Of a DNA stretch of 20,724 nt, positions 1-7,764 are shown piece after piece. Numbering within the stretch: the first letter of the stretch is position 1; each line of letters begins with the position of its first letter. A model generated the notes under the pieces. That model had not been told where the DNA came from. It did no database searches and was given only the letters and a program-made list of their open reading frames with translations. Made by a program: the position numbers and the translations under genes. This DNA is from Parabacteroides hominis. Lineage in GTDB: Bacteria; Bacteroidota; Bacteroidia; Bacteroidales; Tannerellaceae. The stretch lies in NCBI RefSeq assembly GCF_014287585.1, contig NZ_JACOOJ010000054.1, forward strand, positions 1 through 20,724. The letters are read 5' to 3'.

Positions 1-113
1 CAGTTCTCTTTTATTTTTTACTTATTTCTGTAGGATTACTTCCCGAAGAGAGACAATTGAGAAGACCAAAGATGTTTTAAAAATAAAAATGGATAATAAA
101 CGGGCGGCATAAC

Positions 114-151
114 AAAAAAAGAAGGCATCCTTTTCAGACACCTTCTTTTTT
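114..151 (-). terminator. Rho-independent terminator of the tRNA operon
   Basis: Positions 115-125 (AAAAAAGAAGG) and 141-151 (CCTTCTTTTTT) form an 11-bp inverted repeat around a 15-nt loop. Read on the minus strand it is a stem followed by a T-run, placed downstream of the three tRNA genes. The A/T tracts are symmetric, so it could also stop transcription entering from the left on the plus strand. Confidence 0.75.
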
Positions 152-213
152 ATTATACTATTGAAAGTAAAAAGCCCCGATATTATAAATAATACCGAGG
201 CCTTTTGGAAGCG

Positions 214-286
214 AGCGGAAGACGGGACTCGAACCCGCGACCCTAACCTTGGCAAGGTTATGCTCTACCAACTGAGCTACTTCCGC
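214..286 (-). tRNA. tRNA-Gly (anticodon GCC)
   Basis: The minus strand folds as a 73-nt cloverleaf. The acceptor GCGGAAG pairs with CTTCCGC, and the discriminator T is at 214. The D-arm contains AGCTCAGTTGGTAGAGC, the anticodon arm is ACCTT-GCC-AAGGT, and the T-arm contains GGTTCGAGTCC. The U discriminator fits tRNA-Gly. The 3' CCA is not encoded, so it must be added after transcription. It is identical to the copy at 417-489 and is last in a three-tRNA transcript. Confidence 0.96.
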
Positions 287-310
287 AAAACATGTTTGCT
301 CAAACTTGTG

Positions 311-395
311 TACTCGAAGCGGGACTTGAACCCGCACAGCCGCAATGGCCAAAGGATTTTAAGTCCTTCGTGTCTACCGATTCCACCATTCGAGC
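311..395 (-). tRNA. tRNA-Leu (anticodon TAA)
   Basis: On the minus strand this is an 85-nt class II tRNA. The acceptor GCTCGAA pairs with TTCGAGT, with a G-U pair at 1-72, and the discriminator is A. The D-arm carries GGTGGAATCGGTAGACAC. The anticodon stem AAGGA/TCCTT encloses TAA. A long variable arm precedes the T-arm GGGTTCAAGTCC. The length, long variable arm and A discriminator support leucine. CCA is not encoded. It is the middle gene of the Gly-Leu-Gly operon. Confidence 0.95.
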
Positions 396-416
396 ATCCC
401 TTTCTCTTAAGAGATG

Positions 417-489
417 AGCGGAAGACGGGACTCGAACCCGCGACCCTAACCTTGGCAAGGTTATGCTCTACCAACTGAGCTACTTCCGC
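417..489 (-). tRNA. tRNA-Gly (anticodon GCC), first of operon
   Basis: This is a 73-nt cloverleaf identical to the one at 214-286: GCGGAAG acceptor, GCC anticodon in an ACCTT/AAGGT stem, U discriminator, no encoded CCA. It is the promoter-proximal gene of the tRNA cluster. The two identical glycine genes in direct orientation bracket the leucine tRNA. Confidence 0.96.
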
Positions 490-517
490 GTTGTTGCATT
501 GTTTTCGTTTGCGAGTG

Positions 518-548
518 CAAAGGTAGATGAAATTTTTGTTTCTGCAAA
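518..548 (-). promoter_or_regulatory. Bacteroidota-type promoter for the tRNA operon
   Basis: Read on the minus strand, TTTG (545-548) is followed after 19 bases by TACCTTTG (518-525). This matches the Bacteroidota primary-sigma consensus (TTTG, N19-21, TAnnTTTG) exactly. Transcription would start around 510, about 20 bases before the first tRNA-Gly. Confidence 0.8.
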
Positions 549-553
549 TATTT

Positions 554-577
554 GGATAAAAAAGTTACGTTTTATCC
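554..577 (-). terminator. Possible weak terminator after the Rieske-like gene
   Basis: GGATAAAA (554-561) and TTTTATCC (570-577) form an 8-bp stem with an 8-nt loop just downstream of the stop codon of the Rieske-like gene. The stem is AT-rich and overlaps the region just upstream of the tRNA promoter, so the call is tentative. Confidence 0.3.
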
Positions 578-585
578 TGTATTTT

Positions 586-1047
586 TTAATTTATCACGAC
601 CCATTCCTGTCCACTGGACGAATTGGAAGAGACAGTATATCTTCTTAAAGGATATTTGGAAACCCCATTTACCGGAGCACCTGTACCGCCATAAGCTGCT
701 ATGTCGTATTCCGTACCGCATTCGGGGCAAGTTGCCGTACCTGCATTATTAGGTTCGATAATAATGTTTCTTTTTGCTTCATGAGGGCAACAAAGGTCGA
801 AAGCAAAGTAAGTCGTATTGCCATACGAATCGATTCCGCAAACGACCAATACGCCCGAATATCCGGTCTTTTCTCCGGCGGTACGGGCTTTAGTGATGGA
901 TTTGTGATTGTATATGCCTACCAGATCATTGTCTCCAAAGCGCAGGTCGATTTCCAAATATACCGGTGCGTAAGGAATGTCCGATTCCTCGAATTTGGAA
1001 CACGAACAAGCTAATAATATAAGTAAGCAAAATAAAAATCGTTTCAT
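586..1047 (-). CDS. Rieske-like iron-sulfur lipoprotein with altered ligand set
   Basis: This 153-aa protein starts with a lipoprotein-type signal (LLACSC; lipidated Cys is 14 or 16), so it is probably anchored in the envelope. The C-terminal half shows a Rieske fold pattern: C87-P-H89 for the first loop, then C107-P-E-C110 followed by GTEYD and a GAPVNGVSKYPL stretch. These correspond to the usual CxxHGSxFD and GPAxxPL segments. In a canonical Rieske protein the fourth ligand is His; here position 110 is Cys, giving a C-x-H / C-x2-C set. It could bind [2Fe-2S] with 3 Cys + 1 His, or zinc. It is the last gene of the pyrE operon, 6 bases after argH. No partner protein is visible, so the electron-transfer role is unknown. 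Confidence 0.75.
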   Translation of the reverse strand: MKRFLFCLLILLACSCSKFEESDIPYAPVYLEIDLRFGDNDLVGIYNHKSITKARTAGEKTGYSGVLVVCGIDSYGNTTYFAFDLCCPHEAKRNIIIEPNNAGTATCPECGTEYDIAAYGGTGAPVNGVSKYPLRRYTVSSNSSSGQEWVVIN

Positions 1048-1053
1048 CGTTTA

Positions 1054-2391
1054 TTAAGATAAGAGCTGTTGTTCAGCTTCGTTTACTTTATTAAACGCGA
1101 AACCGTCCACAATATTTTGCATCAGGGCGGAAATCTGGTCATTGCATAAATTACCGATGCTTCCTTCGTGCGTATGATGAACTTCCTTGACAGGGACGAA
1201 TTTACCCGCTTCGATGTTCAATCCTACCTGCTTGTAAGCATCACGGAAAGGCACGCCTTCCAGCACGAGGCGGTTTACCTCCTCTACGCTAAAGAGGAGT
1301 GCATATTTGTCATCGTCTAAGATATGCTCGTTCACCTTTACTTCCCGCATCATGTGAGTAACCATGCGAAGGCAGTCTTTCAACTCGTCGAAAGAGGGAA
1401 GGAATACTTCCTTTATAATCTGCAGGTCGCGGAAATAGCCCGATGGAAGGTTGTTGCTGATCAGCGTAATCTGCTGGGGCAATCCTTGCAGCTTGTTGCA
1501 TTTGGCGCGCGTCAACTCGAATACGTCCGGATTCTTTTTGTGCGGCATGATGCTGGAGCCTGTCGTGAACTGATCCGGCAATTTGATAAAACCGAAGTTC
1601 TGGCTGTTGAACATGCAAGCGTCGAAAGCCAGTTTGGAAAGGGTGGCCGCAATTCCCGCCATGGCAAAAGCCACGGTACGTTCCATCTTGCCACGTCCCA
1701 TTTGGGCGTAGACGACATTATAATCGAGCGAGTCGAAGCCGAGCAGATCCGTTGTCATCTGGCGTCTCAGCGGGAATGAAGATCCATATCCGGCAGCAGA
1801 GCCTAACGGGTTACGGTTGCAAACCTTATAAGCAGCCTGCATCATCTGCAGATCGTCGGCGAGGCTTTCGGCATAAGCGCCGAACCAAAGTCCGAACGAT
1901 GACGGCATGGCAATCTGTAAATGCGTATATCCGGGAAGCAGCACATCCTTATACCGGCTGCTCTGCGAGATCAGCACCTCGAACAGGCCGGATACGAGTT
2001 CTACGATTTCCTGGATTTGTGCGCGGGTGAACAGTTTCAGGTCCAGCAACACCTGGTCGTTGCGTGAACGTCCGCTGTGTATCTTTTTCCCTGTGTCACC
2101 CAGGCGGCGTGTCAGCATCAGTTCCACCTGCGAGTGGACGTCTTCCACGCCTTCTTCAATTACAAACCGGCCGCTGTCGGCAACGGCATAGATATTTTTC
2201 AGTTCGGCAAGCAGGACCGTCAGTTCCTCTTTGGTAAGCAGCCCGATGCTTTCCAGCATGGTGATATGAGCCATCGAGCCGAGCACGTCGTACTTGGCGA
2301 GATAGAGATCCATCTCACGGTCTTTGCCTACCGTAAAGGTATCCACTTCCTGGTCTACCTGAACATTCTTTTCCCAAAGTTTCTGAGCCAT
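1054..2391 (-). CDS. argH: Argininosuccinate lyase
   Basis: This cytosolic enzyme of the fumarase/aspartase superfamily splits argininosuccinate into arginine and fumarate, the last step of arginine synthesis. The 445-aa length is typical. Visible signatures are HSGRSRND (105-112), GYTHLQ with the probable catalytic His157, and the family signature GSSIMPHKKNP (278-288) containing the catalytic serine loop. The ATG at 2391 gives MAQKLWEKNV; the codon before it is TTG and is unlikely to be the start. It sits 11 bases after the SRPBCC gene and 6 bases before the Rieske-like gene. The rest of the arginine pathway is not in the window, so argH is separated from it here. Confidence 0.97.
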   Translation of the reverse strand: MAQKLWEKNVQVDQEVDTFTVGKDREMDLYLAKYDVLGSMAHITMLESIGLLTKEELTVLLAELKNIYAVADSGRFVIEEGVEDVHSQVELMLTRRLGDTGKKIHSGRSRNDQVLLDLKLFTRAQIQEIVELVSGLFEVLISQSSRYKDVLLPGYTHLQIAMPSSFGLWFGAYAESLADDLQMMQAAYKVCNRNPLGSAAGYGSSFPLRRQMTTDLLGFDSLDYNVVYAQMGRGKMERTVAFAMAGIAATLSKLAFDACMFNSQNFGFIKLPDQFTTGSSIMPHKKNPDVFELTRAKCNKLQGLPQQITLISNNLPSGYFRDLQIIKEVFLPSFDELKDCLRMVTHMMREVKVNEHILDDDKYALLFSVEEVNRLVLEGVPFRDAYKQVGLNIEAGKFVPVKEVHHTHEGSIGNLCNDQISALMQNIVDGFAFNKVNEAEQQLLS

Positions 2392-2402
2392 CAAAAATAC
2401 AA

Positions 2403-2813
2403 TTAATAAGGCAGGGATGCCAGTATGGTCGATATTTTATCGATCGCATCCTGCAACGGTTTTGATACCATTGGTTTGATAAACGGATTCAGTTCGGCGC
2501 GGACAGTCAGTTTCATTCGTGTGTCGTTCTCTTCTACCTGTTTCAACTGAATCCAGAGGAACAGGGGAACAGGGGAGTTCGTAGTCGTGAATTTGATCGT
2601 CTTGTTCGGTTCACGTTCCACGATCTGGAAGGTTATCTTGCCTACCGGTGCGACGGAAAAACTGCAAGAGTCTTTGTCGAACTCGAAATCTTTAATCTTA
2701 TCCTGAGGTATGCGGTCCTGCACCTTTTCCAGGTTGGAGAGGTCGGACAGCATATTAAAAATACGATCCTCGTTGCAGGGGATCGTTTTCACTTCACTAA
2801 CAAATTCAGTCAT
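2403..2813 (-). CDS. SRPBCC (START/polyketide cyclase-like) family protein
   Basis: This is a 136-aa soluble protein with no signal peptide. The pattern of an N-terminal strand (FVSEVKTIPCNEDRIFNMLSD), a central run of short beta strands and a long C-terminal amphipathic helix (PFIKPMVSKPLQDAIDKIST) fits the SRPBCC hydrophobic-pocket fold. The ligand and function cannot be read from the sequence. It lies between pyrE (6-base gap) and argH (11-base gap), so it is co-transcribed with nucleotide and arginine biosynthesis genes. The assignment rests on fold pattern and family resemblance, not on a catalytic motif. Confidence 0.75.
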   Translation of the reverse strand: MTEFVSEVKTIPCNEDRIFNMLSDLSNLEKVQDRIPQDKIKDFEFDKDSCSFSVAPVGKITFQIVEREPNKTIKFTTTNSPVPLFLWIQLKQVEENDTRMKLTVRAELNPFIKPMVSKPLQDAIDKISTILASLPY

Positions 2814-2819
2814 TTCTAC

Positions 2820-3461
2820 TTACTTTGCTTCGGGATTCCAGTTTGCCGGATCTTTGCGCCATTCCTGAAGGACTGCAATTTCGGATTCGTCAATGTAATC
2901 TGTGCGCAATGCTTCTTCCAGGACTGCATCGTAGTTGCTCAGAGTCGTCAGCGTTACTTTTGCTTCTTTGAAAGCCTCTACTGCAACAGGGAAACCGTAT
3001 GTAAAGATGGCAACCATGCCGGCAACGTCGCAACCGAAATTACGAACGGCCTGTACGGCCTTCAAGCTGCTACCGCCTGTAGAAACCAAATCTTCAACGA
3101 TCACTACTTTTGAACCCGGCTTCAGTTCGCCTTCGATCAGGTTTTCCAATCCGTGATCTTTAGGAGTGGAACGGATGTACACGAACGGCAGCCCTAACAG
3201 GTCGGCTACCAATGCACCCTGGGCGATTGCTCCGGTTGCAACACCGGCGATAGCATCGGCATTTTCGTACTTTTCGCTGATTGTGCGAGCCAGTTCCAAC
3301 TTGATGAAACTTCTGATTTCCGGATAGGAAAGCGTCTTTCTGTTGTCGTTGTAGATTGGTGATTTCCAGCCGGATGCCCATGTGAAAGGATTGGCCGGTT
3401 GCAATTTGACCGCCTTGATCTTTAATAATCTCTCTGCTACTAATCTTTCCAGTGTTTTCAT
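2820..3461 (-). CDS. pyrE: Orotate phosphoribosyltransferase
   Basis: This enzyme converts orotate and PRPP to orotidine-5'-phosphate in de novo pyrimidine synthesis, in the cytosol. The 213-aa length is normal. The PRPP-binding loop VVIVEDLVSTGGSS occupies about residues 119-132. The N-terminal FTWASGWKSPIYNDNR (27-41) matches the orotate-binding region, and YIRSTPKDHG (95-104) matches the catalytic flexible-loop region. It is the first gene of the operon pyrE, SRPBCC, argH, Rieske-like gene. A TACCTTTG -7 element lies 32 bases upstream of the ATG. Confidence 0.96.
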   Translation of the reverse strand: MKTLERLVAERLLKIKAVKLQPANPFTWASGWKSPIYNDNRKTLSYPEIRSFIKLELARTISEKYENADAIAGVATGAIAQGALVADLLGLPFVYIRSTPKDHGLENLIEGELKPGSKVVIVEDLVSTGGSSLKAVQAVRNFGCDVAGMVAIFTYGFPVAVEAFKEAKVTLTTLSNYDAVLEEALRTDYIDESEIAVLQEWRKDPANWNPEAK

Positions 3462-3492
3462 ACAACCTAATAAATATGTTTATATCAGTCCG

Positions 3493-3500
3493 CAAAGGTA
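3493..3500 (-). promoter_or_regulatory. Candidate -7 element upstream of pyrE
   Basis: The minus strand reads TACCTTTG here, a full match to TAnnTTTG, and the element lies 32 bases upstream of the pyrE ATG. No TTTG is present at the expected -33 position, so this half-site is only a candidate. Confidence 0.45.
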
Positions 3501-3587
3501 GACAAAGGGAATGAGATAACCTTGTAGTTCTTCAAAAAAATAAGCCATATATATTGTATAACAGGTTTAGGGAAAGTTTGTGCCGGC

Positions 3588-4271
3588 TTATGCTACGGCT
3601 ATGCCTAAAATACTGATCCGGATGCCGTATATAGCTTTCATGGCTTCTGCGCATGCACGCATGGTAGAGCCGGTCGTAATGACATCGTCTAACAGCAAAA
3701 CATGTTTGTTTTTCAACGCATCGGCATTGTCCAGGCGAAAGATGTCCTCTACGTTTTCCGACCGTTCGAATATCTGCTTGCGGGTTTGGCTTTCGGTCTT
3801 TTTGATGCGGGACAGGGACGAGGTGTCGACTGCGATTCCGGTGACGGATTGGATGCCGCGTGCGATCCATTCCGACTGGTTATAACCTCTTTGCCTCATT
3901 CTCTTCGGGTGGAGCGGAACCGGCAAAAGGAGATCGACGGTGTCGAACAGCCCTGTCTCCCGATAGGCGGTGGCCGCCATGCGTCCCAGTTCGTATCCGA
4001 GCTTTTTGTTCCCATGATATTTTAAGGAATGGATCAGCTTTTGCCCGCTTCCCCCTTTCTTGAAATGGAGTAAAGCGGTGGCGGCGACGAAAGACACTTT
4101 CCCCTGGAAAAGCAGGCAGACCGGATTAGTCTCCATATCCGTAAAATGCGTGTAGGGCAAATGATTCGAACAATGCAGGCAAATGTGCTCTTCCCCTTCC
4201 ACCAAAGGCGTCTGGCAAAGCAGGCAGAGGCGGGGAAAGAACAGGTTCAGGAGATCATTCAAAATCATCAT
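3588..4271 (-). CDS. ComF-family phosphoribosyltransferase-like protein
   Basis: The 227-aa protein has the two-part ComF layout. An N-terminal zinc-ribbon-like region carries C16-x2-C19 and C31-x2-C34. The C-terminal PRTase domain has the PRPP loop LLLDDVITTGSTM, preceded by PVPLHPKRMRQRGYNQS, which is typical of the family. ComF homologues take part in DNA uptake in naturally competent bacteria and may act in DNA or nucleotide handling elsewhere; the actual role here is unknown. Two adjacent ATG codons (4271, 4268) could start it. It is read toward pyrE with a 126-base gap, so it probably has its own transcript. Confidence 0.88.
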   Translation of the reverse strand: MMILNDLLNLFFPRLCLLCQTPLVEGEEHICLHCSNHLPYTHFTDMETNPVCLLFQGKVSFVAATALLHFKKGGSGQKLIHSLKYHGNKKLGYELGRMAATAYRETGLFDTVDLLLPVPLHPKRMRQRGYNQSEWIARGIQSVTGIAVDTSSLSRIKKTESQTRKQIFERSENVEDIFRLDNADALKNKHVLLLDDVITTGSTMRACAEAMKAIYGIRISILGIAVA

Positions 4272-4354
4272 AACGATTAATTATTTTTGTAAAGATAAGA
4301 AATAATTGGTTATTGGCTATGGCATCAAATTTAGCCAAAGTTTTTTATTATGCT

Positions 4355-4385
4355 TTTGATTATGTGTTTAAATTTACTATCTTTA
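4355..4385 (+). promoter_or_regulatory. Bacteroidota-type promoter of the C10 protease unit
   Basis: TTTG at 4355-4358 is followed after 19 bases by TATCTTTA at 4378-4385, one mismatch from TAnnTTTG. The spacing is exact. The predicted start is near 4392, about 30 bases before the protease ATG. Confidence 0.65.
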
Positions 4386-4422
4386 TGGCAAGATGAATAA
4401 TTAACTTTTAAATAAAATGCTT

Positions 4423-5784
4423 ATGAATAAAACTATTTTTTATAGCAATTTGATTTGCTTAGGTTTAATGCTCATTGTTTTTATTTCTTGTTCAGAAAAT
4501 ATAAACGAGGAAGTCAAGTGTAATGTGAAAATGTTAGAATTAGATTTGTCTTTAGATGAGGCTTTAGCATTAAGGATTGAATCGAATGGTAGTACTGTGA
4601 TTCCTGAGAAAGAGGCAATATTAATGGTACAAAAAATGTTCATGGAAAAAGTTCAGACAAAAAACAATAGCTTTTTTGAAATAAAGTCTTGTCGGAAAGA
4701 GTTCTTTGATAAAATTTTCACAAAGAGTGAAGAAAATGTATCATGTTATATAGTAGAATTTACTAAAGATGGAGATATGGGATTTTCTATAGTTTCCGCA
4801 GATTATCGGGTGCCAGAAGTTTTTTCATTTTGTGAAAAGGGTTCTATTTCTGATACTGTATCTAATAAGGGGTTAAAATTGTTTTGTGATGAACTTGCTG
4901 TGTATATGAGACAAAAGGTAAGCTCCTATAATCAAGATTCTTTATATAGAGAAGTGCAGATGCGTTTTATTAAAACCAAAGGTTGGGTTGATGATGGAAA
5001 TATTCATACATGGACAGTCCCTGATGTTTCATATGTTCCGTGGGACTACACTTATATGGGAAGTGGAGATACAGGATATGAAGAACTTGTTAATGAGAAA
5101 TTGTTGAAGACAAAATGGGGGCAGGCTGATCCGTATAATGGGTTGCTTCCATTGGTCAGTGGCATTGAAACTAAAAATGGAAAAGCTTGGGTAGGATGTC
5201 AAATGGTAGCAGTAGCTCAAATAATGGCTTATCATAAAAAGGTATATAAAGATATTACTTTAAATGATTGGAATAGTATTACATTGATGCCGGATAGTTA
5301 TAATAAAAAATTGCAATCACTTATGTACGATTTATTTTATAGTATGAAGATAGGAGATCCAAAAGTTTCTGGAACTAATTCCAGTTTAGATAAATCGGCG
5401 AAGTTTTTAAAAAATAATGGATATAGTGTGGGAGGTGAATGTGATTATGATTATCTGGATTTACAAAGGGCATTGAACACTTGTGGACCTGTTTTGCTTC
5501 GTGGAGGTGATAGTAGTGGAGGGCATGCATGGTTGGTGGAAGGAACAAAAACTGTGATTGTTACGAATTATGATTTATATGAAAAAGATGACGGGTATGA
5601 TATTTGGAGAATAAAAGTAGATATTGGAGGAACGATAAGTCAATATCTAAGATGTAATTGGGGGCAATACGGTAATGCTGATGGTTGGTATAGTAGCTTT
5701 ACAGGGTATTATGATAAGGGTGAAGGTAAGAAAGAACCTTTCAATTATACTAAAAATAGAAAAATGTTGAACGGAATAAAGTGA
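4423..5784 (+). CDS. C10 (streptopain-like) cysteine protease, lipoprotein
   Basis: This is a secreted, probably lipid-anchored, papain-fold protease of the SpeB/streptopain family. From the ATG at 4423 it has 453 aa; an in-frame ATG two codons earlier (4417) is also possible. Numbering from 4417, the signal ends in a lipobox (FISC, Cys 25 region), followed by a long N-terminal propeptide. The catalytic segment VGCQMVAVAQIMAYH carries nucleophile Cys261. GGHAWLVEG carries the catalytic His370. NWGQYGNADGWY (from Asn414) closes the active-site region. The gene is visibly richer in A/T than its neighbours, suggesting later acquisition. A near-consensus promoter precedes it. A small beta-barrel gene follows 5 bases after the stop, so the two are probably co-expressed. 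Natural substrates cannot be inferred. Confidence 0.9.
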   Translation: MNKTIFYSNLICLGLMLIVFISCSENINEEVKCNVKMLELDLSLDEALALRIESNGSTVIPEKEAILMVQKMFMEKVQTKNNSFFEIKSCRKEFFDKIFTKSEENVSCYIVEFTKDGDMGFSIVSADYRVPEVFSFCEKGSISDTVSNKGLKLFCDELAVYMRQKVSSYNQDSLYREVQMRFIKTKGWVDDGNIHTWTVPDVSYVPWDYTYMGSGDTGYEELVNEKLLKTKWGQADPYNGLLPLVSGIETKNGKAWVGCQMVAVAQIMAYHKKVYKDITLNDWNSITLMPDSYNKKLQSLMYDLFYSMKIGDPKVSGTNSSLDKSAKFLKNNGYSVGGECDYDYLDLQRALNTCGPVLLRGGDSSGGHAWLVEGTKTVIVTNYDLYEKDDGYDIWRIKVDIGGTISQYLRCNWGQYGNADGWYSSFTGYYDKGEGKKEPFNYTKNRKMLNGIK

Positions 5785-5789
5785 TAATC

Positions 5790-6350
5790 ATGAAACGAGT
5801 AATTGTATGCTTAATTTTAGCTTTGTTGTTTTTGAACGCTTCGGCTCAAGAATGGGCAATAGGTATCCGAGGAGGTTTGAATATGGCTCGAATAACCAAT
5901 TACGCGGATGATTGGGGATGTTTCGGAAATGTCGGGCTGTTCGGAGAATGGAAAAAAGATTGTTGGGCATTGGAAGCTGATGTTTTATATTCGATGCAGG
6001 GAGTTGACTTCGATGGGTATCGCCAGAAGGATCATTACCTGTTGATCCCTTTGAAAGGTAAATATTATATACCTGCCTGTAAAGGTTTAAATGTTTTTGT
6101 CGGGCCTCAAATGGATATTTGTCTGGACCGCAATACGATGCTGTTTGATGGAGGTGCTCCTGCCGAATCTCGCAACTGTATGTTGTCTGCAACGTTTGGT
6201 CTGGGATATCGTTTTCAGTTCGGATTAGACTTGGCTGCTAATTACAACATTGGTTTATTGTCAAATATGAAAACAAGCGGTTTTGATCCTATGAGGAATA
6301 GTGTATTTCAAATATCGGTTGGTTGGTGTTTGTATAGAAGGAACAAATAG
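5790..6350 (+). CDS. Small outer-membrane beta-barrel protein
   Basis: This 186-aa protein has a type I signal peptide (MKRVIVCLILALLF... cleaved after NASA). The mature part starts WAIGIRGGLNMARI, the usual opening of porT/OmpW-like eight-stranded barrels. Alternating hydrophobic strands run to a C-terminal strand VFQISVGWCLYRR. A GTG in frame at 5781 overlaps the protease stop, but the ATG at 5790 fits the signal peptide better. It begins 5 bases after the C10 protease gene, so a joint role at the cell surface is possible but unproven. Confidence 0.8.
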   Translation: MKRVIVCLILALLFLNASAQEWAIGIRGGLNMARITNYADDWGCFGNVGLFGEWKKDCWALEADVLYSMQGVDFDGYRQKDHYLLIPLKGKYYIPACKGLNVFVGPQMDICLDRNTMLFDGGAPAESRNCMLSATFGLGYRFQFGLDLAANYNIGLLSNMKTSGFDPMRNSVFQISVGWCLYRRNK

Positions 6351-6358
6351 TTTGTGTA

Positions 6359-6413
6359 ATGATAGCGATGACCATTGAAACGAATCGATTCGATCAATAA
6401 TCATCGCTGTCAT
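6359..6413. terminator. Bidirectional hairpin between convergent genes
   Basis: ATGATAGCGATGA (6359-6371) pairs with TCATCGCTGTCAT (6401-6413), with a single wobble. An inner palindrome CGAATCGATTCG (6381-6392) and TTGA/TCAA share the same centre. The structure lies just past the barrel gene and overlaps the last codons of recX, so it can end both convergent transcripts. It has no T-run. Confidence 0.55.
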
Positions 6414-6894
6414 ATTCTTCATAGCCAGAACTGTTGAACAGTTGTTTCAGGCAACGGCCGGCCTCCCTCATCTCGAAGCCGCGTCCGGCGGCGAACCGGA
6501 GCAGCTTGGTGTAAACATCCCGGTCGTCCTTGCCACGGGTTGCTTTCTTCTTGCTTTTCAGGAGGGAAAGGAGGATGGACTGGTATTCTTGTTCGTCGAT
6601 GTTCGCCAATGCTTCCGAGCGGATATCGGACGGAATGCCTTTCCGCTGCATCTCGTAATTGATCTTGACACGTCCCCATTTGTTGAAGCGCAATTTGTCG
6701 TTTACGAAATAGCGGGCGAAGCGGCTTTCGTCGATAAAACGTTCTTTCAGCAGGCGGGCGACGATCCGGTCGCTTTCTTCCCCCGTCAGTCCCGCTGCTT
6801 TGATTTTCTTTTCTACGTCCTGGATGCAACGTTCGCTGGCAGAGCAATAGGCCGCTGCCCGGTGAAGCATTTCAGACTCGCTGGCCTGTTTCAT
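6394..6894 (-). CDS. recX: Regulatory protein RecX
   Basis: This 166-aa, all-helical RecX-family protein modulates RecA filament activity by binding in the filament groove. Typical features are the N-terminal AAAYCSASERC segment, the central RFIDESRFARYFVNDKLRFNKWG block and the following INYEMQRKGI. These correspond to the three-helix repeats of RecX. The ATG at 6894 overlaps the prmC stop in ATGA, so translation of the two genes is probably coupled. RecA itself is not in the window. Confidence 0.92.
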   Translation of the reverse strand: MKQASESEMLHRAAAYCSASERCIQDVEKKIKAAGLTGEESDRIVARLLKERFIDESRFARYFVNDKLRFNKWGRVKINYEMQRKGIPSDIRSEALANIDEQEYQSILLSLLKSKKKATRGKDDRDVYTKLLRFAAGRGFEMREAGRCLKQLFNSSGYEEYDSDDY

Positions 6895-7739
6895 TTGCGT
6901 GCTTTTACGATCCGATCCCTGCCCGACAGGTCCTGGATCAATTCGATATTCTTATAGCCTTCTTCCTCCAGCATCTCGACAACCATATTGCCGCATGCCG
7001 CATTGATTTCGAAGTAGAGGCAACCGTTTCTTCTCAGCTTATTCTTTCCGAAATGGGCGATATGCCAATAATAGAGCAGCGGGTCGTTGTCCGGGACGAA
7101 AAGAGCCAAGTGCGGCTCGTAGTCCAGCACGTTCCTCTCCATGTCTTTCTTTTCTTCCTCCTTGATGTAGGGTGGGTTGCTGACAATGACGTCGAGGATG
7201 AACGGAATGTCCATTTCCGCTTTCTCCGGGTCCAGGATGTCCGTCTGGATAAAAGTGATCGTTGCGTTGTTGCGCTTGGCGTTCCTGCGGGCGGTCGCGA
7301 GCGCTTCCGCTGAAATGTCTGTCGCAATCACGCTTGCTTTTTTCAGATGTTTCCGGAGCGTGACGGCTATGCAGCCGCTGCCCGTTCCGATATCCAATAT
7401 CTTGATCCTTTTATCTGCGTTGTCGAGGATGACCTGTTCGACCAGTTCTTCGGTTTCCGGGCGCGGTATCAGGACGGACGGGTCCACTTCGAACTGCAGG
7501 CTGTAGAAATCGGCCGTACCTAATATGTATTGGATAGGCTCCATCTGTTTCAGGCGTTCGACTATTTCATGAATCCGGTTCTTTTCGTTTTCGGACAATT
7601 CTTTGTCTTTACAAAATAAAAAATGATGCGGCTGAATATTACAAACCCGCTCCATGATTAAACGAACCAGGCTGCTGACCTCGGAAGACGGATATAGATT
7701 CCTCAAAGATTCCTTAATGTATGCGATGGTTTCAGTCAT
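6891..7739 (-). CDS. prmC: Release-factor glutamine N5-methyltransferase PrmC (HemK)
   Basis: This enzyme methylates the glutamine of the GGQ motif in release factors RF1/RF2 using S-adenosylmethionine. It is a 282-aa protein with an N-terminal helical domain, then RPETEELV, the SAM-binding motif ILDIGTGSGCIA, and the catalytic substrate-binding motif NPPY (in VIVSNPPYIKEEE). The chosen start is the ATG at 7739 (MTETIAYIKES). An in-frame extension upstream would translate the palindromic repeats and is rejected. A TACTTTTG -7 element lies just upstream. The stop overlaps the recX start by 4 bases. Confidence 0.95.
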   Translation of the reverse strand: MTETIAYIKESLRNLYPSSEVSSLVRLIMERVCNIQPHHFLFCKDKELSENEKNRIHEIVERLKQMEPIQYILGTADFYSLQFEVDPSVLIPRPETEELVEQVILDNADKRIKILDIGTGSGCIAVTLRKHLKKASVIATDISAEALATARRNAKRNNATITFIQTDILDPEKAEMDIPFILDVIVSNPPYIKEEEKKDMERNVLDYEPHLALFVPDNDPLLYYWHIAHFGKNKLRRNGCLYFEINAACGNMVVEMLEEEGYKNIELIQDLSGRDRIVKARK

Positions 7740-7756
7740 GCGAATATATTTTTTTG

Positions 7757-7764
7757 CAAAAGTA
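7757..7764 (-). promoter_or_regulatory. Candidate -7 element of prmC
   Basis: The minus strand reads TACTTTTG, a full TAnnTTTG match, 17 bases before the prmC ATG. No good -33 TTTG is seen at the expected spacing. If it is used, the leader is very short and the four palindromic repeats lie upstream of the promoter. Confidence 0.45.

Noticed and set aside
22..478. Open frames across the tRNA genes on both strands
   Set aside because: They run through the tRNA cloverleafs and the terminator, and encode no recognisable protein.
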